A stretch of DNA of 64,000 nt from Flagellimonas onchidii (lineage in GTDB: Bacteria; Bacteroidota; Bacteroidia; Flavobacteriales; Flavobacteriaceae), in the NCBI RefSeq assembly GCF_004804315.1, contig NZ_SRXX01000017.1, positions 1 through 64,000 on the forward strand. The letters run 5' to 3'. Position numbers and translations under genes: made by a program. Of the stretch, positions 1-9,599 are shown piece after piece. The notes beneath the pieces were generated by a model. That model searched no databases and had not been told where the DNA came from. It worked only from the letters and a program-made list of their open reading frames with translations. The number at the start of each line of letters is the position of its first letter. Position 1 is the stretch's first letter.

Positions 1-1
1 T

Positions 2-91
2 TTGCAGACTTTTGAGGATTCCATACTTTTAGCAAAAGAAAAGCTCATCGAATACAATGAGCTTAAAGGTTCTTTTCAAGTGTCAGATTAA
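2..91 (+). CDS. C-terminal fragment of an unidentified protein (runs off the left edge)
   Basis: An open frame enters from the left edge and ends at a TAA at 89-91. The 29 visible residues end in KGSFQVSD and are mostly charged and helical (LLAKEKLIEYNE). No family can be recognised from so short a tail. It converges on the oxidoreductase gene on the other strand, with 46 bases between the two stop codons. The frame could also be chance, since no start is visible. Confidence 0.4.
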   Translation: MQTFEDSILLAKEKLIEYNELKGSFQVSD

Positions 92-137
92 CCACAACTG
101 TCAGGTTAAGTAGTGGCTAGTACAAATAAAACTTTGG

Positions 138-1466
138 TTAACTCATGGTCGGCAACTCCCATCCATTGTGGTAGCTAGCTTTTAAAAGCTTATCTGCTTC
201 GTTGTTATTAAAACTTGCTTTCTGCTCATCCCAAAACAATCGTTCACCAGTTTTAAAGGCGATATTACCCATATGGCATACTTTGGCCGCATCGTATCCT
301 ACCTTTATCGGAGCTCTTAGTAAGGACTTATCCCTATTCTTGACTGCCTCAACAAAGTTTATCATATGTAAGTCCAATCCATTTCCCGAACGAGGCTGAA
401 CTGGGATAGCTTCAATTTTGGGGTCTCTATTGTTCTCAGGGATTACTTCCCAGCCTCCTCTATCCAAAACCAAGGTACCATTGTTTCCTATAAAAGCAAT
501 CCCGTGGTTTCGTCCATAGTTGCCTCCGTCAATACCCGTAGCGTGCTCCCACAGCAGTGAAAAATCATCGAATTCGTATACCGTTTGTAAAGTATCCGGA
601 GTTTCTGATGCATCATTAGGGTAAGCAAATTTTCCACCTAATGCCATAACTGACCTGGGCGTTGAAGCTTTCATTCCATACAGGGCGTAATCAACCAAGT
701 GCACGCCCCAATCGGTCATCAATCCCCCCGCATAATCCCAAAACCATCTAAAATTAAAATGGAACCTATTATTGTTGAAAGGTCGTTCAGGAGCCGGTCC
801 CAACCACATTTTATAATCTACCCCTTCCGGTATGGGAACATCTGGAACAACGGGGACAGGCTTCATCCAACCTTGAAATGCCCAAGCTTTTGCCATACGT
901 ATTTTACCCAACTTGCCAGAATGTACATAGTTAATAGCATCTACAAAATGAGGTTGGCTGCGTTGCCATTGCCCAATTTGAACCATTTGGTTATTAGTAT
1001 TGACCTTGTTCAGCATCAAATCGCATTCTTCAATGGAATTAGCAATAGGTTTTTCGCAGTATACATCCTTACCCGCTTCAATAGCATCAATCAATTGAAG
1101 GCAGTGCCAATGATCAGGAGTGCCCACAATTACAACATCAATATCCTTGTTTTCCAGAAGTTTTCGGTAATCGTTATAGCGTTTTGGTTTTTTTATGTCT
1201 GCTTTTTCCAAATCTGCAACACGCTGGTCAAGCACACTTTCATCCACATCGCACAATCCCAAAACATTGATCTCAGGAATTTTGAGTATAGATGTAAGGT
1301 TGGAGAAGCCCATTCCTTTGCATCCTATAAGGCCTACATTGATTCTGTCATTGGCGCTTATTGGTTTTCGAACAGCAGCCAAAAGTTCCAAAGGAAACAA
1401 TGTTGATGCAGCCATTCCACCCATGAACAAGGCATTCTTTTTGATGAAGTTTCTTCTATTTTCCAT
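138..1466 (-). CDS. Gfo/Idh/MocA family oxidoreductase, exported (Tat-type signal)
   Basis: This 442-residue protein is a NAD(P)-dependent oxidoreductase of the Gfo/Idh/MocA family, which usually acts on sugars or cyclitols; the substrate cannot be told. The Rossmann fold begins near residue 43 with VGLIGCKGMG, and the family motif EKP is at 138-140. The N-terminus (RRNFIKKNALF, then a hydrophobic stretch to about 31) looks like a twin-arginine signal, so the enzyme probably folds with its cofactor before export to the periplasm, as in many Bacteroidota members. It stands alone: a terminator separates it from yajC upstream. Family call is firm, substrate unknown. Confidence 0.9.
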   Translation of the reverse strand: MENRRNFIKKNALFMGGMAASTLFPLELLAAVRKPISANDRINVGLIGCKGMGFSNLTSILKIPEINVLGLCDVDESVLDQRVADLEKADIKKPKRYNDYRKLLENKDIDVVIVGTPDHWHCLQLIDAIEAGKDVYCEKPIANSIEECDLMLNKVNTNNQMVQIGQWQRSQPHFVDAINYVHSGKLGKIRMAKAWAFQGWMKPVPVVPDVPIPEGVDYKMWLGPAPERPFNNNRFHFNFRWFWDYAGGLMTDWGVHLVDYALYGMKASTPRSVMALGGKFAYPNDASETPDTLQTVYEFDDFSLLWEHATGIDGGNYGRNHGIAFIGNNGTLVLDRGGWEVIPENNRDPKIEAIPVQPRSGNGLDLHMINFVEAVKNRDKSLLRAPIKVGYDAAKVCHMGNIAFKTGERLFWDEQKASFNNNEADKLLKASYHNGWELPTMS

Positions 1467-1519
1467 GGTACAAATTGATATTTAACAAGTTATCACTTTT
1501 TTACCATTTATTTCGAAAC

Positions 1520-1549
1520 AAAAAAAGCACCCGGCTGGGTGCTTTTTTA
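1520..1549 (-). terminator. Rho-independent terminator, probably bidirectional
   Basis: GCACCC and GGGTGC form a stem around GGCT, extended by A/T pairs, with runs of A on the left and T on the right. It lies just downstream of the yajC stop and should end the nusB-DUF1573-yajC transcript. Confidence 0.8.
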
Positions 1550-1569
1550 TCCAAGAAAGAATCTTGTTA

Positions 1570-1857
1570 TTATTTTTTTGCCGGAGCGGCCAACTTTTTG
1601 CTCATTTCCATGGAAATGGCTGAACGGTCAAATTTTAAGCGACCAGCCATGGTTTCAATGACACATGAAAAGTCTTTATCGTTCAATTCCACTATTTTTC
1701 CATGAAGTCCGCTTTTGGTGATAACCTTATCACCTTTTTTGAGCTCCGAAGTAAATTTTTTTTCATCCTTCTGACGTTTGATCTGCGGGCGAATCATAAA
1801 AAAATATGCTACCACAAATATCAATATCAGTGGAAAAAACTGTCCTAGGTTTTCCAT
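1570..1857 (-). CDS. yajC: Preprotein translocase subunit YajC
   Basis: YajC is the small accessory subunit that associates with SecDF at the Sec translocon. The 95-residue product has the expected plan: one transmembrane helix at about residues 7-22, the typical FMIRPQIKRQKDEKKF junction, then a small basic cytoplasmic domain with GDKVITKSGLHGKI. Length is normal for the family. It is the last gene of the nusB-DUF1573-yajC operon, 14 bases after the DUF1573 stop. Confidence 0.95.
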   Translation of the reverse strand: MENLGQFFPLILIFVVAYFFMIRPQIKRQKDEKKFTSELKKGDKVITKSGLHGKIVELNDKDFSCVIETMAGRLKFDRSAISMEMSKKLAAPAKK

Positions 1858-1871
1858 CTAAACTTTAACTC

Positions 1872-2351
1872 TTATTTAACAGGACCAGCCTGTGCTGCGT
1901 CTTTTGGATTAACAAAAGCTTTGATTCTCAATAATTCGGCACCCTTCTCCGTATTGGCTGTTACCGTTACCGTTTTAGTTACCTGATTTTGGCCGGTACC
2001 ATTGAATTTTACCACAAGTTCACCTGATTCTCCTGGAGCAATCGGGGTGTTTTTGGGGTAATCTGGCACTGTACAACCACAGCTACTTTTGGCGTCAGTG
2101 ATAATCAAAGGAGCGTTACCGGTATTGGTAAACTTAAATACGGTCTCCTGAGGTGTACCTTGGGTTATTGTGCCGAAATCGTGCTCTGATTTTTCAAAGC
2201 TCATAACAGGAAGTTTCTTTTGGGCTTCGTCCCTATCCGTAGCACTTTCAACATTGTCTGCAACTATTTTGTTCGAGGCTTTGTCCTTGCAGGAAACGCC
2301 GACTAGCGCCACTGCCATAATCAAACTTAAAATTGTTGTTATTCTCTTCAT
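1872..2351 (-). CDS. DUF1573 domain lipoprotein
   Basis: The start was taken at the internal ATG giving MKRITTILSLIMAVALVGVSC, because this yields a clean lipoprotein signal with the acylated cysteine at residue 21; an upstream ATG would add seven residues. The mature part carries a DUF1573 domain, an immunoglobulin-like fold, with HDFGTITQG and the conserved SSCGCTVPDYP cysteine motif. The family is common in Bacteroidota and its role is unknown; the protein is probably anchored in the periplasm or at the outer membrane. It sits between nusB and yajC, a gene order seen in other flavobacteria. Confidence 0.88.
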   Translation of the reverse strand: MKRITTILSLIMAVALVGVSCKDKASNKIVADNVESATDRDEAQKKLPVMSFEKSEHDFGTITQGTPQETVFKFTNTGNAPLIITDAKSSCGCTVPDYPKNTPIAPGESGELVVKFNGTGQNQVTKTVTVTANTEKGAELLRIKAFVNPKDAAQAGPVK

Positions 2352-2389
2352 GATAAAATTTAATTTTTCCAAAAATAAAGAAATATTGC

Positions 2390-3337
2390 TTACAGAAGTC
2401 CCCTTCCCATTTTTTGCAACCTTCCGGTTGATTTATATTCTTTTGCCAATTTATCCAAGACACCATTGATAAAAATGCTGCTTTTTGGGGTTGAATATTC
2501 TTTGGCGATTTCCAGATACTCGTTCAAGGTGACCTTTTCCGGAATTGATGGAAAATTCAACAATTCACAGATTGCCATTTTTAGAATAATGGAATCTATT
2601 TCTGCAATACGATCATTATCCCAATTAGGTGTTTTACCCTCGATTTCCTTTTCCCACTGCGAGTCGTTCAGCAAGGTTTTGGTCAACAACTGATTGGCAT
2701 ATTCCATGTCTTGTTGATCCTTTAACAAGGCTGGCAGAAAAAAGCTTTCACCAGAAGTGGGTTTGGCCTTTCCCAAACGCTTCACCAAATACGTGTTCAC
2801 AATAGGAATATCATCTACCCAAGTAAGTTTATCATCCTCAAAATATTCATAAATCTTTTCGTTAGGGGCAATTATGTCCTTGAACAGCTGAAGGACCAAC
2901 TCCTTGTCCTCTTCATACCCGCTTGGACCGCTGGACATATAATGCTTATACGCATCACTTGCCACCATTTCTTTATGAATGATTTTGATGTATTCCTCAT
3001 TCAAGTACCAGTTGTTCAGTTTTCTTTTTGACAACTCATTTTGAAGTGTCTTGTTACCTGAAATCTGAACCAATAGCCGATTGTTCACGAATTTTTTTGA
3101 ATCGGGAAAATTGTCCTCGTCCGAAACTAGATATTTTTTTGAAGCATGTTTAACATGTTTTTCGGCTAACTGGTGCAATTCGGACAACAAGCTAAGTATT
3201 AGCAGATAGAGCACATACATATTCTCTATACTGACTTTTAGAAACTTTTGCTGTTTCTCCAAAGAATCATCCTTGGACTGTACCAATGCGTATATGCATT
3301 GCATTACTTTTACTCTGATATGCCTTCTGGTAAGCAT
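2390..3337 (-). CDS. nusB: Transcription antitermination factor NusB
   Basis: NusB binds boxA RNA together with S10 in rRNA antitermination. At 315 residues it is about twice the length of the E. coli protein: the all-helical NusB domain is in the C-terminal half (DNDRIAEIDSIILKMAICEL, then PEKVTLNEYLEIAKEYSTPKSSIFINGVLD), while the N-terminal extension starts with LTRRHIRVKVMQCIYALVQS. This long form is usual in Bacteroidota. It heads the operon with DUF1573 and yajC and is divergent from the ABC exporter. Confidence 0.93.
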   Translation of the reverse strand: MLTRRHIRVKVMQCIYALVQSKDDSLEKQQKFLKVSIENMYVLYLLILSLLSELHQLAEKHVKHASKKYLVSDEDNFPDSKKFVNNRLLVQISGNKTLQNELSKRKLNNWYLNEEYIKIIHKEMVASDAYKHYMSSGPSGYEEDKELVLQLFKDIIAPNEKIYEYFEDDKLTWVDDIPIVNTYLVKRLGKAKPTSGESFFLPALLKDQQDMEYANQLLTKTLLNDSQWEKEIEGKTPNWDNDRIAEIDSIILKMAICELLNFPSIPEKVTLNEYLEIAKEYSTPKSSIFINGVLDKLAKEYKSTGRLQKMGRGLL

Positions 3338-3461
3338 TTTTAAAGAACTTTTAAAGTCAATGATTGGCTTTCACAGCGCAAAAGTAATCTTATATTTGAA
3401 TCCTACCTACCAAAGTTGTTTTCTTATCAGTTTTATAACATTTACTTTGTGGTCGATGGCA

Positions 3462-3469
3462 TATATTTG
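3462..3469 (+). promoter_or_regulatory. Candidate -7 box of the ABC exporter promoter
   Basis: TATATTTG matches the Bacteroidota consensus TAnnTTTG and lies 46 bases before the exporter start. A second TATATTTG is at 3391-3398. No well-spaced -33 TTG accompanies either, so this is tentative. Confidence 0.35.
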
Positions 3470-3515
3470 CTGAATTGTCATACAAAACCACTCCTAAAAC
3501 CTGCCCTTTCTTCCA

Positions 3516-5267
3516 ATGAAGGAACTAAAACACCTTAACAAATACTTCAAAAAATACTGGCTCAAGCTGCTTTTGGGAGTAGTAATAACCGTTATTGCCC
3601 GGGTTTTTTCATTGGTTATGCCCTCTTATGTCAGTAAATCGATTAAAACTGCTGAGGACGCGTTAGGTGATATCATTTCAAACGAAGTTGCCAAAGAACA
3701 ATTGTTTGAATATATCTTGATCATTGTTGGAGCTGCATTGCTTTCTGCTCTGTTCACATTTTTAATGAGACAGACCATTATCAATGTATCTCGCTATATT
3801 GAGTTTGATTTAAAGAATGAAGTTTTCGACCATTATCAGCGCTTACACCTTGCCTTCTATAAAAAAAATAGGATAGGTGACCTAATGAACCGAATAAGCG
3901 AGGATATCAACCAGGTTCGAATGTATGTGGGACCAGCCATTATGTATGGAATGAATACATTGACCACTTTTGTCTGTATTATACCTTTGATGTTCATTAA
4001 GGCCCCTACCCTAGCGGCTTATACATTGATTCCTTTACCTATTCTTTCGGTTCTTATCTACCAAATAAGCAAGATCATTCACAAGCGTAGCACAAAAGTT
4101 CAAGAGTTCTTATCATCCTTGTCCACCTTTACCCAGGAATCATTCTCGGGGGTTGCCGTAATCAAGGCATACACCCTAGAACCACAAATAAATACCGAAT
4201 TGGAAGATTTGGCGGAAGAGGGAAAAAACACTAGTATGAACCTTGCCAAGGTCAACGCTTGGTTCTTTCCTTTAATGATTCTTTTGATTGGTATCAGCAA
4301 CATTTTTGTCATCTACATCGGAGGCAAACAATATATTGATGGTAAAATCGACTCTATTGGGGTTATTGCGGAGTTTATCCTGTACGTAAATATGCTGACA
4401 TGGCCAGTTGCCATTGTAGGATGGCTTACTTCAATCATTCAAAGGGCCGAAGCTTCACAGAAACGAATCAACGAATTTCTGAAGGAAGAACCTGCCATTA
4501 AAAACGAGGTAATCCAAACCACTCCGATCAATGGAAATATCGAATTCAAGAATGTGACCTTTACCTATGATGACACCAACATTACAGCACTTAAAAACAT
4601 TTCATTCCAAATAAAAGCTGGGGAAACAGTTGCTTTTTTAGGAAAGACCGGCTCAGGAAAGTCAACAATTCTAGATTTGGTTGCAAGACTTTATGATGTT
4701 ACTTCTGGTGAAATTTTGATTGATGGAACACCGCTTCAAAAATTAAACTTGAACAGCCTTCGAAGCTCTATTGGAGCAGTGCCGCAAGATGCATTTCTGT
4801 TTTCGGACACCATTGAGAATAACATTCGTTTCGGAAATGAAAATGCCAGTTTTGAGGAGATTACATCGGTTGCCAAAAAAGCCGTGGTTCATGAAAACAT
4901 TGATGGGTTTTCCAAAAAGTACGATACCATTCTCGGTGAAAGGGGCATTACATTAAGTGGAGGTCAAAAGCAACGTGTTTCTATTGCCAGAGCGCTGCTC
5001 AAAAACCCTAGAATATATCTTTTTGATGATTGTTTATCTGCTGTTGACACCGAAACGGAAGAAGAAATATTGAACAATCTCAAACAGGTTTCCGAAAACC
5101 GAACTACCCTAATCGTGAGCCATAGAGTTTCCTCGGCTAAGAATGCCGACAAGATAATTGTGTTGGAAAACGGTAAGATAATACAAGAAGGCTCCCATGA
5201 GCAACTGAACAATATTGAAGGGTACTATAAAGAACTTTATCTGAACCAACTCTCTGAGAAAGAATAA
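3516..5267 (+). CDS. ABC exporter, fused permease and ATPase (MdlA/MsbA-like)
   Basis: This 583-residue half-transporter has a six-helix ABC exporter domain (about 15-310) followed by an ATPase. Walker A is GKTGSGKST at 376-384, the signature is LSGGQ at 480-484, and Walker B ends in LFDD (D504, D505). The usual catalytic glutamate after Walker B is aspartate (DDCLSAVD), as in MdlA-type half-transporters, which often pair with a second, standard subunit; no partner gene is seen here. The substrate is unknown. It is divergent from nusB and followed by the PUR-domain gene. Confidence 0.9.
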   Translation: MKELKHLNKYFKKYWLKLLLGVVITVIARVFSLVMPSYVSKSIKTAEDALGDIISNEVAKEQLFEYILIIVGAALLSALFTFLMRQTIINVSRYIEFDLKNEVFDHYQRLHLAFYKKNRIGDLMNRISEDINQVRMYVGPAIMYGMNTLTTFVCIIPLMFIKAPTLAAYTLIPLPILSVLIYQISKIIHKRSTKVQEFLSSLSTFTQESFSGVAVIKAYTLEPQINTELEDLAEEGKNTSMNLAKVNAWFFPLMILLIGISNIFVIYIGGKQYIDGKIDSIGVIAEFILYVNMLTWPVAIVGWLTSIIQRAEASQKRINEFLKEEPAIKNEVIQTTPINGNIEFKNVTFTYDDTNITALKNISFQIKAGETVAFLGKTGSGKSTILDLVARLYDVTSGEILIDGTPLQKLNLNSLRSSIGAVPQDAFLFSDTIENNIRFGNENASFEEITSVAKKAVVHENIDGFSKKYDTILGERGITLSGGQKQRVSIARALLKNPRIYLFDDCLSAVDTETEEEILNNLKQVSENRTTLIVSHRVSSAKNADKIIVLENGKIIQEGSHEQLNNIEGYYKELYLNQLSEKE

Positions 5268-5349
5268 GAAAAAAGTTGCTGGATTAGCATTTTTTTTACA
5301 TTTTTGGTAGAATTATACAACATTGCACTAAACAGATACACTAGACCAT

Positions 5350-5724
5350 ATGAGCGAGAAAGATATCATGGATCAAGAAGAGATTTACTCCAAAGTCTTA
5401 AGAGCCGGAAGAAGAACCTACTTTTTTGATGTTAGAAGCACAAAGGCCGGTGATTATTATTTGACCATCACAGAAAGTAAGAAATTCACTCACGATGATG
5501 GTTCTTTCCATTACAAAAAACATAAAATCTATCTGTATAAGGAAGATTTTGAATCCTTCAAAAACATCATGGAAGAAATGATGGACTATATTATTGATGA
5601 GAAAGGATTGGAGGTCATTTCTGAACGTCATCAAAAAGATTTCAAAAAAGAGGAAGAAAACAATGCTAGTGAAAATGGCACGGCACCTGAAAATTTCACA
5701 GACGTGGATTTTGACGATATTTAA
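5350..5724 (+). CDS. DUF3276 (PUR-alpha-like) nucleic-acid-binding protein
   Basis: The 124-residue product belongs to the DUF3276 family, bacterial relatives of eukaryotic PUR-alpha that bind single-stranded nucleic acid. The core is visible as KVLRAGRRTYFFDVRSTKAG, then YYLTITESKK and KHKIYLYKEDFESFKNIMEEM, followed by an acidic tail rich in E and D. The family is nearly universal in Bacteroidota. Its cellular role is not settled. A strong hairpin terminator follows 25 bases after the stop. A start at the second ATG (5368) is possible. Confidence 0.88.
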   Translation: MSEKDIMDQEEIYSKVLRAGRRTYFFDVRSTKAGDYYLTITESKKFTHDDGSFHYKKHKIYLYKEDFESFKNIMEEMMDYIIDEKGLEVISERHQKDFKKEEENNASENGTAPENFTDVDFDDI

Positions 5725-5748
5725 CGCTCAATTCATTAAAAAAATGAT

Positions 5749-5780
5749 AAAAACGGCCTGCAATGCGCAGGTCGTTTTTT
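5749..5780 (+). terminator. Rho-independent terminator
   Basis: ACGGCCTGC pairs with GCAGGTCGT (one G-T pair) around a short loop and is followed by six T. It ends the DUF3276 transcript. Confidence 0.85.
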
Positions 5781-5814
5781 ATTTTTAGCCTAGACTAATT
5801 CAAAAAAGCATCAG

Positions 5815-8334
5815 ATGAAACAAATCAGCCTTGTGCTGTTTACCCTGTTAGGTATAAACCTTTCCGCACAAAATGTCACCCTAGACTATTATTTACCAGA
5901 AGATGTCACCTATAATCCGAATATTCCGAAACCGTCAGAAGTGCTTGGTCATGAAGTCGGCGAATGGCACGTAACACATGATAAGCTAGTCTTTTATATG
6001 CAGCAACTTGCTGCTTCTAGTGATAGGGTTACGCTGGAAGATCGAGGAAAAACTTTTGAAGGAAGGCCACTTCTCCTACTTACCATCACAACACCTAAAA
6101 ACCATCAAAATATCGAATCCATTCGGCAACAGCATATCGCCCTTTCCGAAGGGAACAATTCTACAAATATTTCAGAAATGCCCATTGTGGTTTACCAAGG
6201 GTTTTCCATTCATGGCAACGAAGCCAGTGGCTCAAATGCATCTTTGGCATATGCCTACTACTTGGCAGCGGCCCAAGGCCCTGAAATTGAAGACATGTTG
6301 GAAAATATGATTATTCTTTTGGATCCAAGTTTTAACCCAGATGGATTACAGCGATTTGCTTATTGGGCCAACACCAATAAAAGTCAAAACCTTAATCCTG
6401 ATTCAAATGAACGCGAGTATCATGAGGTCTGGCCCGGAGGACGAACCAATCATTACTGGTTTGACATGAACCGTGACTGGCTTCCAGTTCAGCTTCCGGA
6501 AAGTCGGGCAAGAATCAAAACATTCCATAAATGGTTACCGAACATTCTTACGGACCACCACGAAATGGGTACCAATTCCACCTTTTTCTTTCAACCTGGA
6601 GAACCATCAAGAGTCAATCCGCTTACTCCGAAAATCAATCAAGAACTGACTCGTGAAATTGCCACCTATCATGCCAAAGCTTTGGACAAAATAGGATCGC
6701 TTTATTATTCCGAAGAAAATTTTGATGACTATTACTACGGAAAAGGGTCTACATTCCCTGATGTTAATGGAAGCATCGGTATTCTTTTTGAACAAGGAAG
6801 TTCAAGAGGACACATTCAGGAAAGTGAAAATGGTATACTGACATTTCCCTTTACCATTCGAAATCAATTTACCACTGCTTTGTCCACGGTTGAAGCTGCC
6901 AAACATATGCGCGTAAAGATTTTGGAATATCAGAAGAAATTCTATGACGATATGCGTGCGCAGGCCGCTCGGAATAAATCAAAAGGCATCGTTTTCGGTG
7001 ATAGCAAAGATGCTTCAAAAACATGGCATTTGGCCGAAATCTTGAGCAGGCATAAAATAAAATTCTATGAACTGTCCTCTGACGCCACGATAGATGGAAA
7101 AAACTTTAAAAAAGGATTTGCGTACATCGTGCCTCTCAATCAAAAAAATCCGAGTTTGATCAATACGATATTCGAAAAAAGAACAACCTTCAAGGACAGC
7201 CTCTTTTACGATGTTTCAGCTTGGACTTTCCCATTGGCGTTCAATTTAGATTACGCCAATTTAACTAGCATGTCGAATGCAGGAATGGAAGTGACAGATT
7301 TCAAAGCTCCACAAGGTTCTGCTAATAAAAAAAGTAACTATGCCTATCTTTTTGAATGGAACGAATACTACACCCCAAAAGCATTGAACAAAATTTTGGC
7401 AAAGGGTCTGAGGGCCAAAGTAGCAAAATCTCCTTTTACTTTAGAAGGAAAGCATTATGATTATGGAACCATAATGATTCCTGTTCAAAATCAAGACTTG
7501 GATTCACAAAAACTTTACAACTTTCTTCAACAGGTTGCCAAAGAAAGTCAAATTCAAATTACGGCTGTTTCTACGGGATTGACTCAAGGCATTGATTTGG
7601 GAAGCAATGATTTTGACCCTATCAAAAAACAAAAAGTAGCCATTTTAGTGGGAGACGGTATCCGTTCTTATGATGCTGGAGAAATTTGGCACTTGTTCGA
7701 CACTCGCTACGACATTAAAATCACCAAATTGGACATCGCATATTTTGATTCAGTGGATTTGGACAAATATACCGACATAATAGTGCCCAGTGGGTGGAAC
7801 AGCACCATTTTGGACAAAAAAGGAACTGATAAAATCAAGAGTTGGGTAAAAAATGGAGGTACTTTGATTGGGTATCGAACCGTTGCCAAATGGTTTAAAA
7901 AATCCAAGCTAATGCCCTTGGAACTAAAAGTTGACACCCTTGAAGCAAAGAATGTTGCATTTGACCAAAAGAGCAAATTTAAAGGCGCTCAAGTTACCGG
8001 AGGTGCCATTTTTGAAGCTGATTTGGACCGCTCCCATCCAATCAACTATGGGTATAAGAACAACAAGTTGGCCCTTTTTAGAAACACCAATATTTATTTA
8101 GAACCCGAAAAAAACAGTTACGACAACCCAATTCAGTACACCAATAATCCACTATTAAGTGGTTATATTTCAGAAGAAAATGCCGAACTTTTAAAAAACA
8201 GTGTTCCTTTTAAAGTAAACAGTTTGGGCAAAGGAAAAGTAATTCTATTTACCGACAACACCAATTTTAGGGCTTTTTGGTATGGGACCAACAAACTTTT
8301 GATGAATGCTATTTTCTTTGGAGAAATGATGTAG
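5815..8334 (+). CDS. Secreted M14 family zinc carboxypeptidase
   Basis: The protein has 839 residues with a signal peptide (about 1-19, ending SAQ). The M14 peptidase domain occupies roughly 45-370: the zinc pair is HGNE (H133, E136), a further histidine lies in TDHHEMG, and ILFEQGSSRG carries the likely catalytic glutamate. The remaining C-terminal half (about 380-839) holds a GATase1-like/ThuA-like fold seen in related large peptidases of Bacteroidota (VAILVGDGIRSYDAGEIWHL). It probably trims peptides in the periplasm or outside the cell. Terminators on both sides suggest its own transcript or leadership of the following gene run. Confidence 0.87.
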   Translation: MKQISLVLFTLLGINLSAQNVTLDYYLPEDVTYNPNIPKPSEVLGHEVGEWHVTHDKLVFYMQQLAASSDRVTLEDRGKTFEGRPLLLLTITTPKNHQNIESIRQQHIALSEGNNSTNISEMPIVVYQGFSIHGNEASGSNASLAYAYYLAAAQGPEIEDMLENMIILLDPSFNPDGLQRFAYWANTNKSQNLNPDSNEREYHEVWPGGRTNHYWFDMNRDWLPVQLPESRARIKTFHKWLPNILTDHHEMGTNSTFFFQPGEPSRVNPLTPKINQELTREIATYHAKALDKIGSLYYSEENFDDYYYGKGSTFPDVNGSIGILFEQGSSRGHIQESENGILTFPFTIRNQFTTALSTVEAAKHMRVKILEYQKKFYDDMRAQAARNKSKGIVFGDSKDASKTWHLAEILSRHKIKFYELSSDATIDGKNFKKGFAYIVPLNQKNPSLINTIFEKRTTFKDSLFYDVSAWTFPLAFNLDYANLTSMSNAGMEVTDFKAPQGSANKKSNYAYLFEWNEYYTPKALNKILAKGLRAKVAKSPFTLEGKHYDYGTIMIPVQNQDLDSQKLYNFLQQVAKESQIQITAVSTGLTQGIDLGSNDFDPIKKQKVAILVGDGIRSYDAGEIWHLFDTRYDIKITKLDIAYFDSVDLDKYTDIIVPSGWNSTILDKKGTDKIKSWVKNGGTLIGYRTVAKWFKKSKLMPLELKVDTLEAKNVAFDQKSKFKGAQVTGGAIFEADLDRSHPINYGYKNNKLALFRNTNIYLEPEKNSYDNPIQYTNNPLLSGYISEENAELLKNSVPFKVNSLGKGKVILFTDNTNFRAFWYGTNKLLMNAIFFGEMM

Positions 8335-8449
8335 AAGAAAGTCAAAGGTACAGGTTGAAGGTATGAAGCTGGGCACTCAATCAAAATCAGTAAAATTCGT
8401 ATCAACCCAACAAAAAAACGACGAATGGTTTAACTTTAAATCAAAAAAA

Positions 8450-9010
8450 ATGGCCAGAACTCCAAGCAATATGCTCCCTTTGGGCACAAGCGCTCCCGAT
8501 TTTAAGCTTTCGGATACGGTAACCGATGAAATACTTTCCCTTGAGAACATAAAAGGCAAAAAGGGCACAGTAATCATGTTCATCTGTAACCATTGCCCTT
8601 TTGTAATCCATGTTAATCCTGAGATTACCAAATTGGCAAGAGATTACCAATCCATGGATATTGGTTTTATTGCCATTTCGAGCAATGATATTGTCAATTA
8701 CCCCCAAGATGCCCCACATTTAATGAAACAAAAAGCTTTGGAAGAAGGCTACCCATTCCCTTATCTATATGACGAAATGCAAGAGGTGGCACAAGCATAT
8801 GATGCAGCCTGCACCCCGGATTTCTACCTTTTTGACGCTGACCTTAAACTCGTTTACCGAGGTCAATTAGACGATTCAAGGCCTGGGAATGGAATCCCAC
8901 TCACTGGTTCTGATCTTCGCAATGCTATAGACGCTCTTCTAAAAGGTGAAGAAATAAGTAAAAACCAAAAACCAAGTATTGGTTGTAATATAAAATGGAT
9001 TGAAAAATAA
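8450..9010 (+). CDS. Thioredoxin-like family protein with CNHCPF motif
   Basis: The start was set at the ATG giving MARTPSNMLPLG, because residues from an earlier in-frame ATG (8363) show no family features. The 186-residue protein is an AhpC/TSA-type thioredoxin fold: SAPDFKLSDT, then ICNHCPFVIHVNPEI with C46 and C49, and a DDSRPGNG segment typical of this subgroup. Members are predicted peroxiredoxin- or TlpA-like cytoplasmic redox proteins; no signal peptide is seen. It is followed closely by the DinB gene (15 bases), suggesting co-transcription. Confidence 0.88.
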   Translation: MARTPSNMLPLGTSAPDFKLSDTVTDEILSLENIKGKKGTVIMFICNHCPFVIHVNPEITKLARDYQSMDIGFIAISSNDIVNYPQDAPHLMKQKALEEGYPFPYLYDEMQEVAQAYDAACTPDFYLFDADLKLVYRGQLDDSRPGNGIPLTGSDLRNAIDALLKGEEISKNQKPSIGCNIKWIEK

Positions 9011-9025
9011 CCCTAGAAGATTCCC

Positions 9026-9547
9026 ATGGAATTTAGTCTTACGGAAAGCATTCAAATACTCGAGAAGACGCCCTCTGTAATTGAGAGTTTACTCAAGGGT
9101 TTACCTAAAGCATGGCTTCATACTAATGAGGGCGGAGATACTTGGAGTCCATATGACATTGTGGGTCATTTGATTCATGGTGAAAAAACAGACTGGATTT
9201 CAAGAACCGAAATCATACTGGATGACGGAAAAAACAAAATCTTCGAACCTTTTGACCGATTTGCACAATTCAAAAACAGTACAGGCAAGACCCTCGAGCA
9301 ACTTTTAAACGAATTCAGTATGTTGAGACGGGAGAATATTCAAAAATTAAAAGCCCTGAACCTGGTCGATGAGGACTTAAAAAAGCAAGGTATTCACCCA
9401 GAATTTGGACCAGTCACCCTTAAACAACTGCTCGCTACTTGGGTTACTCATGATTTGGGGCATATAAGTCAGATAACCCGGGTATTAGCCAAGAATTACA
9501 AGGATGAAGCCGGTCCTTGGACAAAATACATCTCGATTTTACAGTAA
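9026..9547 (+). CDS. DinB family protein
   Basis: The 173-residue protein has the DinB/YfiT four-helix fold. A histidine triad is visible: one of H48 or H51 (DIVGHLIHGEK) and H142/H146 (VTHDLGHISQI), which in the family bind a divalent metal. Many members use low-molecular-weight thiols as cosubstrates, but the reaction here is unknown. It lies between the thioredoxin-like gene and a small cupin in a same-strand run of short enzyme genes. Confidence 0.87.
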   Translation: MEFSLTESIQILEKTPSVIESLLKGLPKAWLHTNEGGDTWSPYDIVGHLIHGEKTDWISRTEIILDDGKNKIFEPFDRFAQFKNSTGKTLEQLLNEFSMLRRENIQKLKALNLVDEDLKKQGIHPEFGPVTLKQLLATWVTHDLGHISQITRVLAKNYKDEAGPWTKYISILQ

Positions 9548-9599
9548 TTACTGGAATGTAGTGTAAAACATATCGAGTTTCACATCAAATAACAACATT

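Noticed and set aside
3457..3471. TGGCAT...TTGCT resembling a sigma-54 promoter before the ABC exporter
   Set aside because: The GG to GC spacing is nine bases, one short of the required ten, and the stretch is better explained by the TATATTTG -7 box it overlaps.
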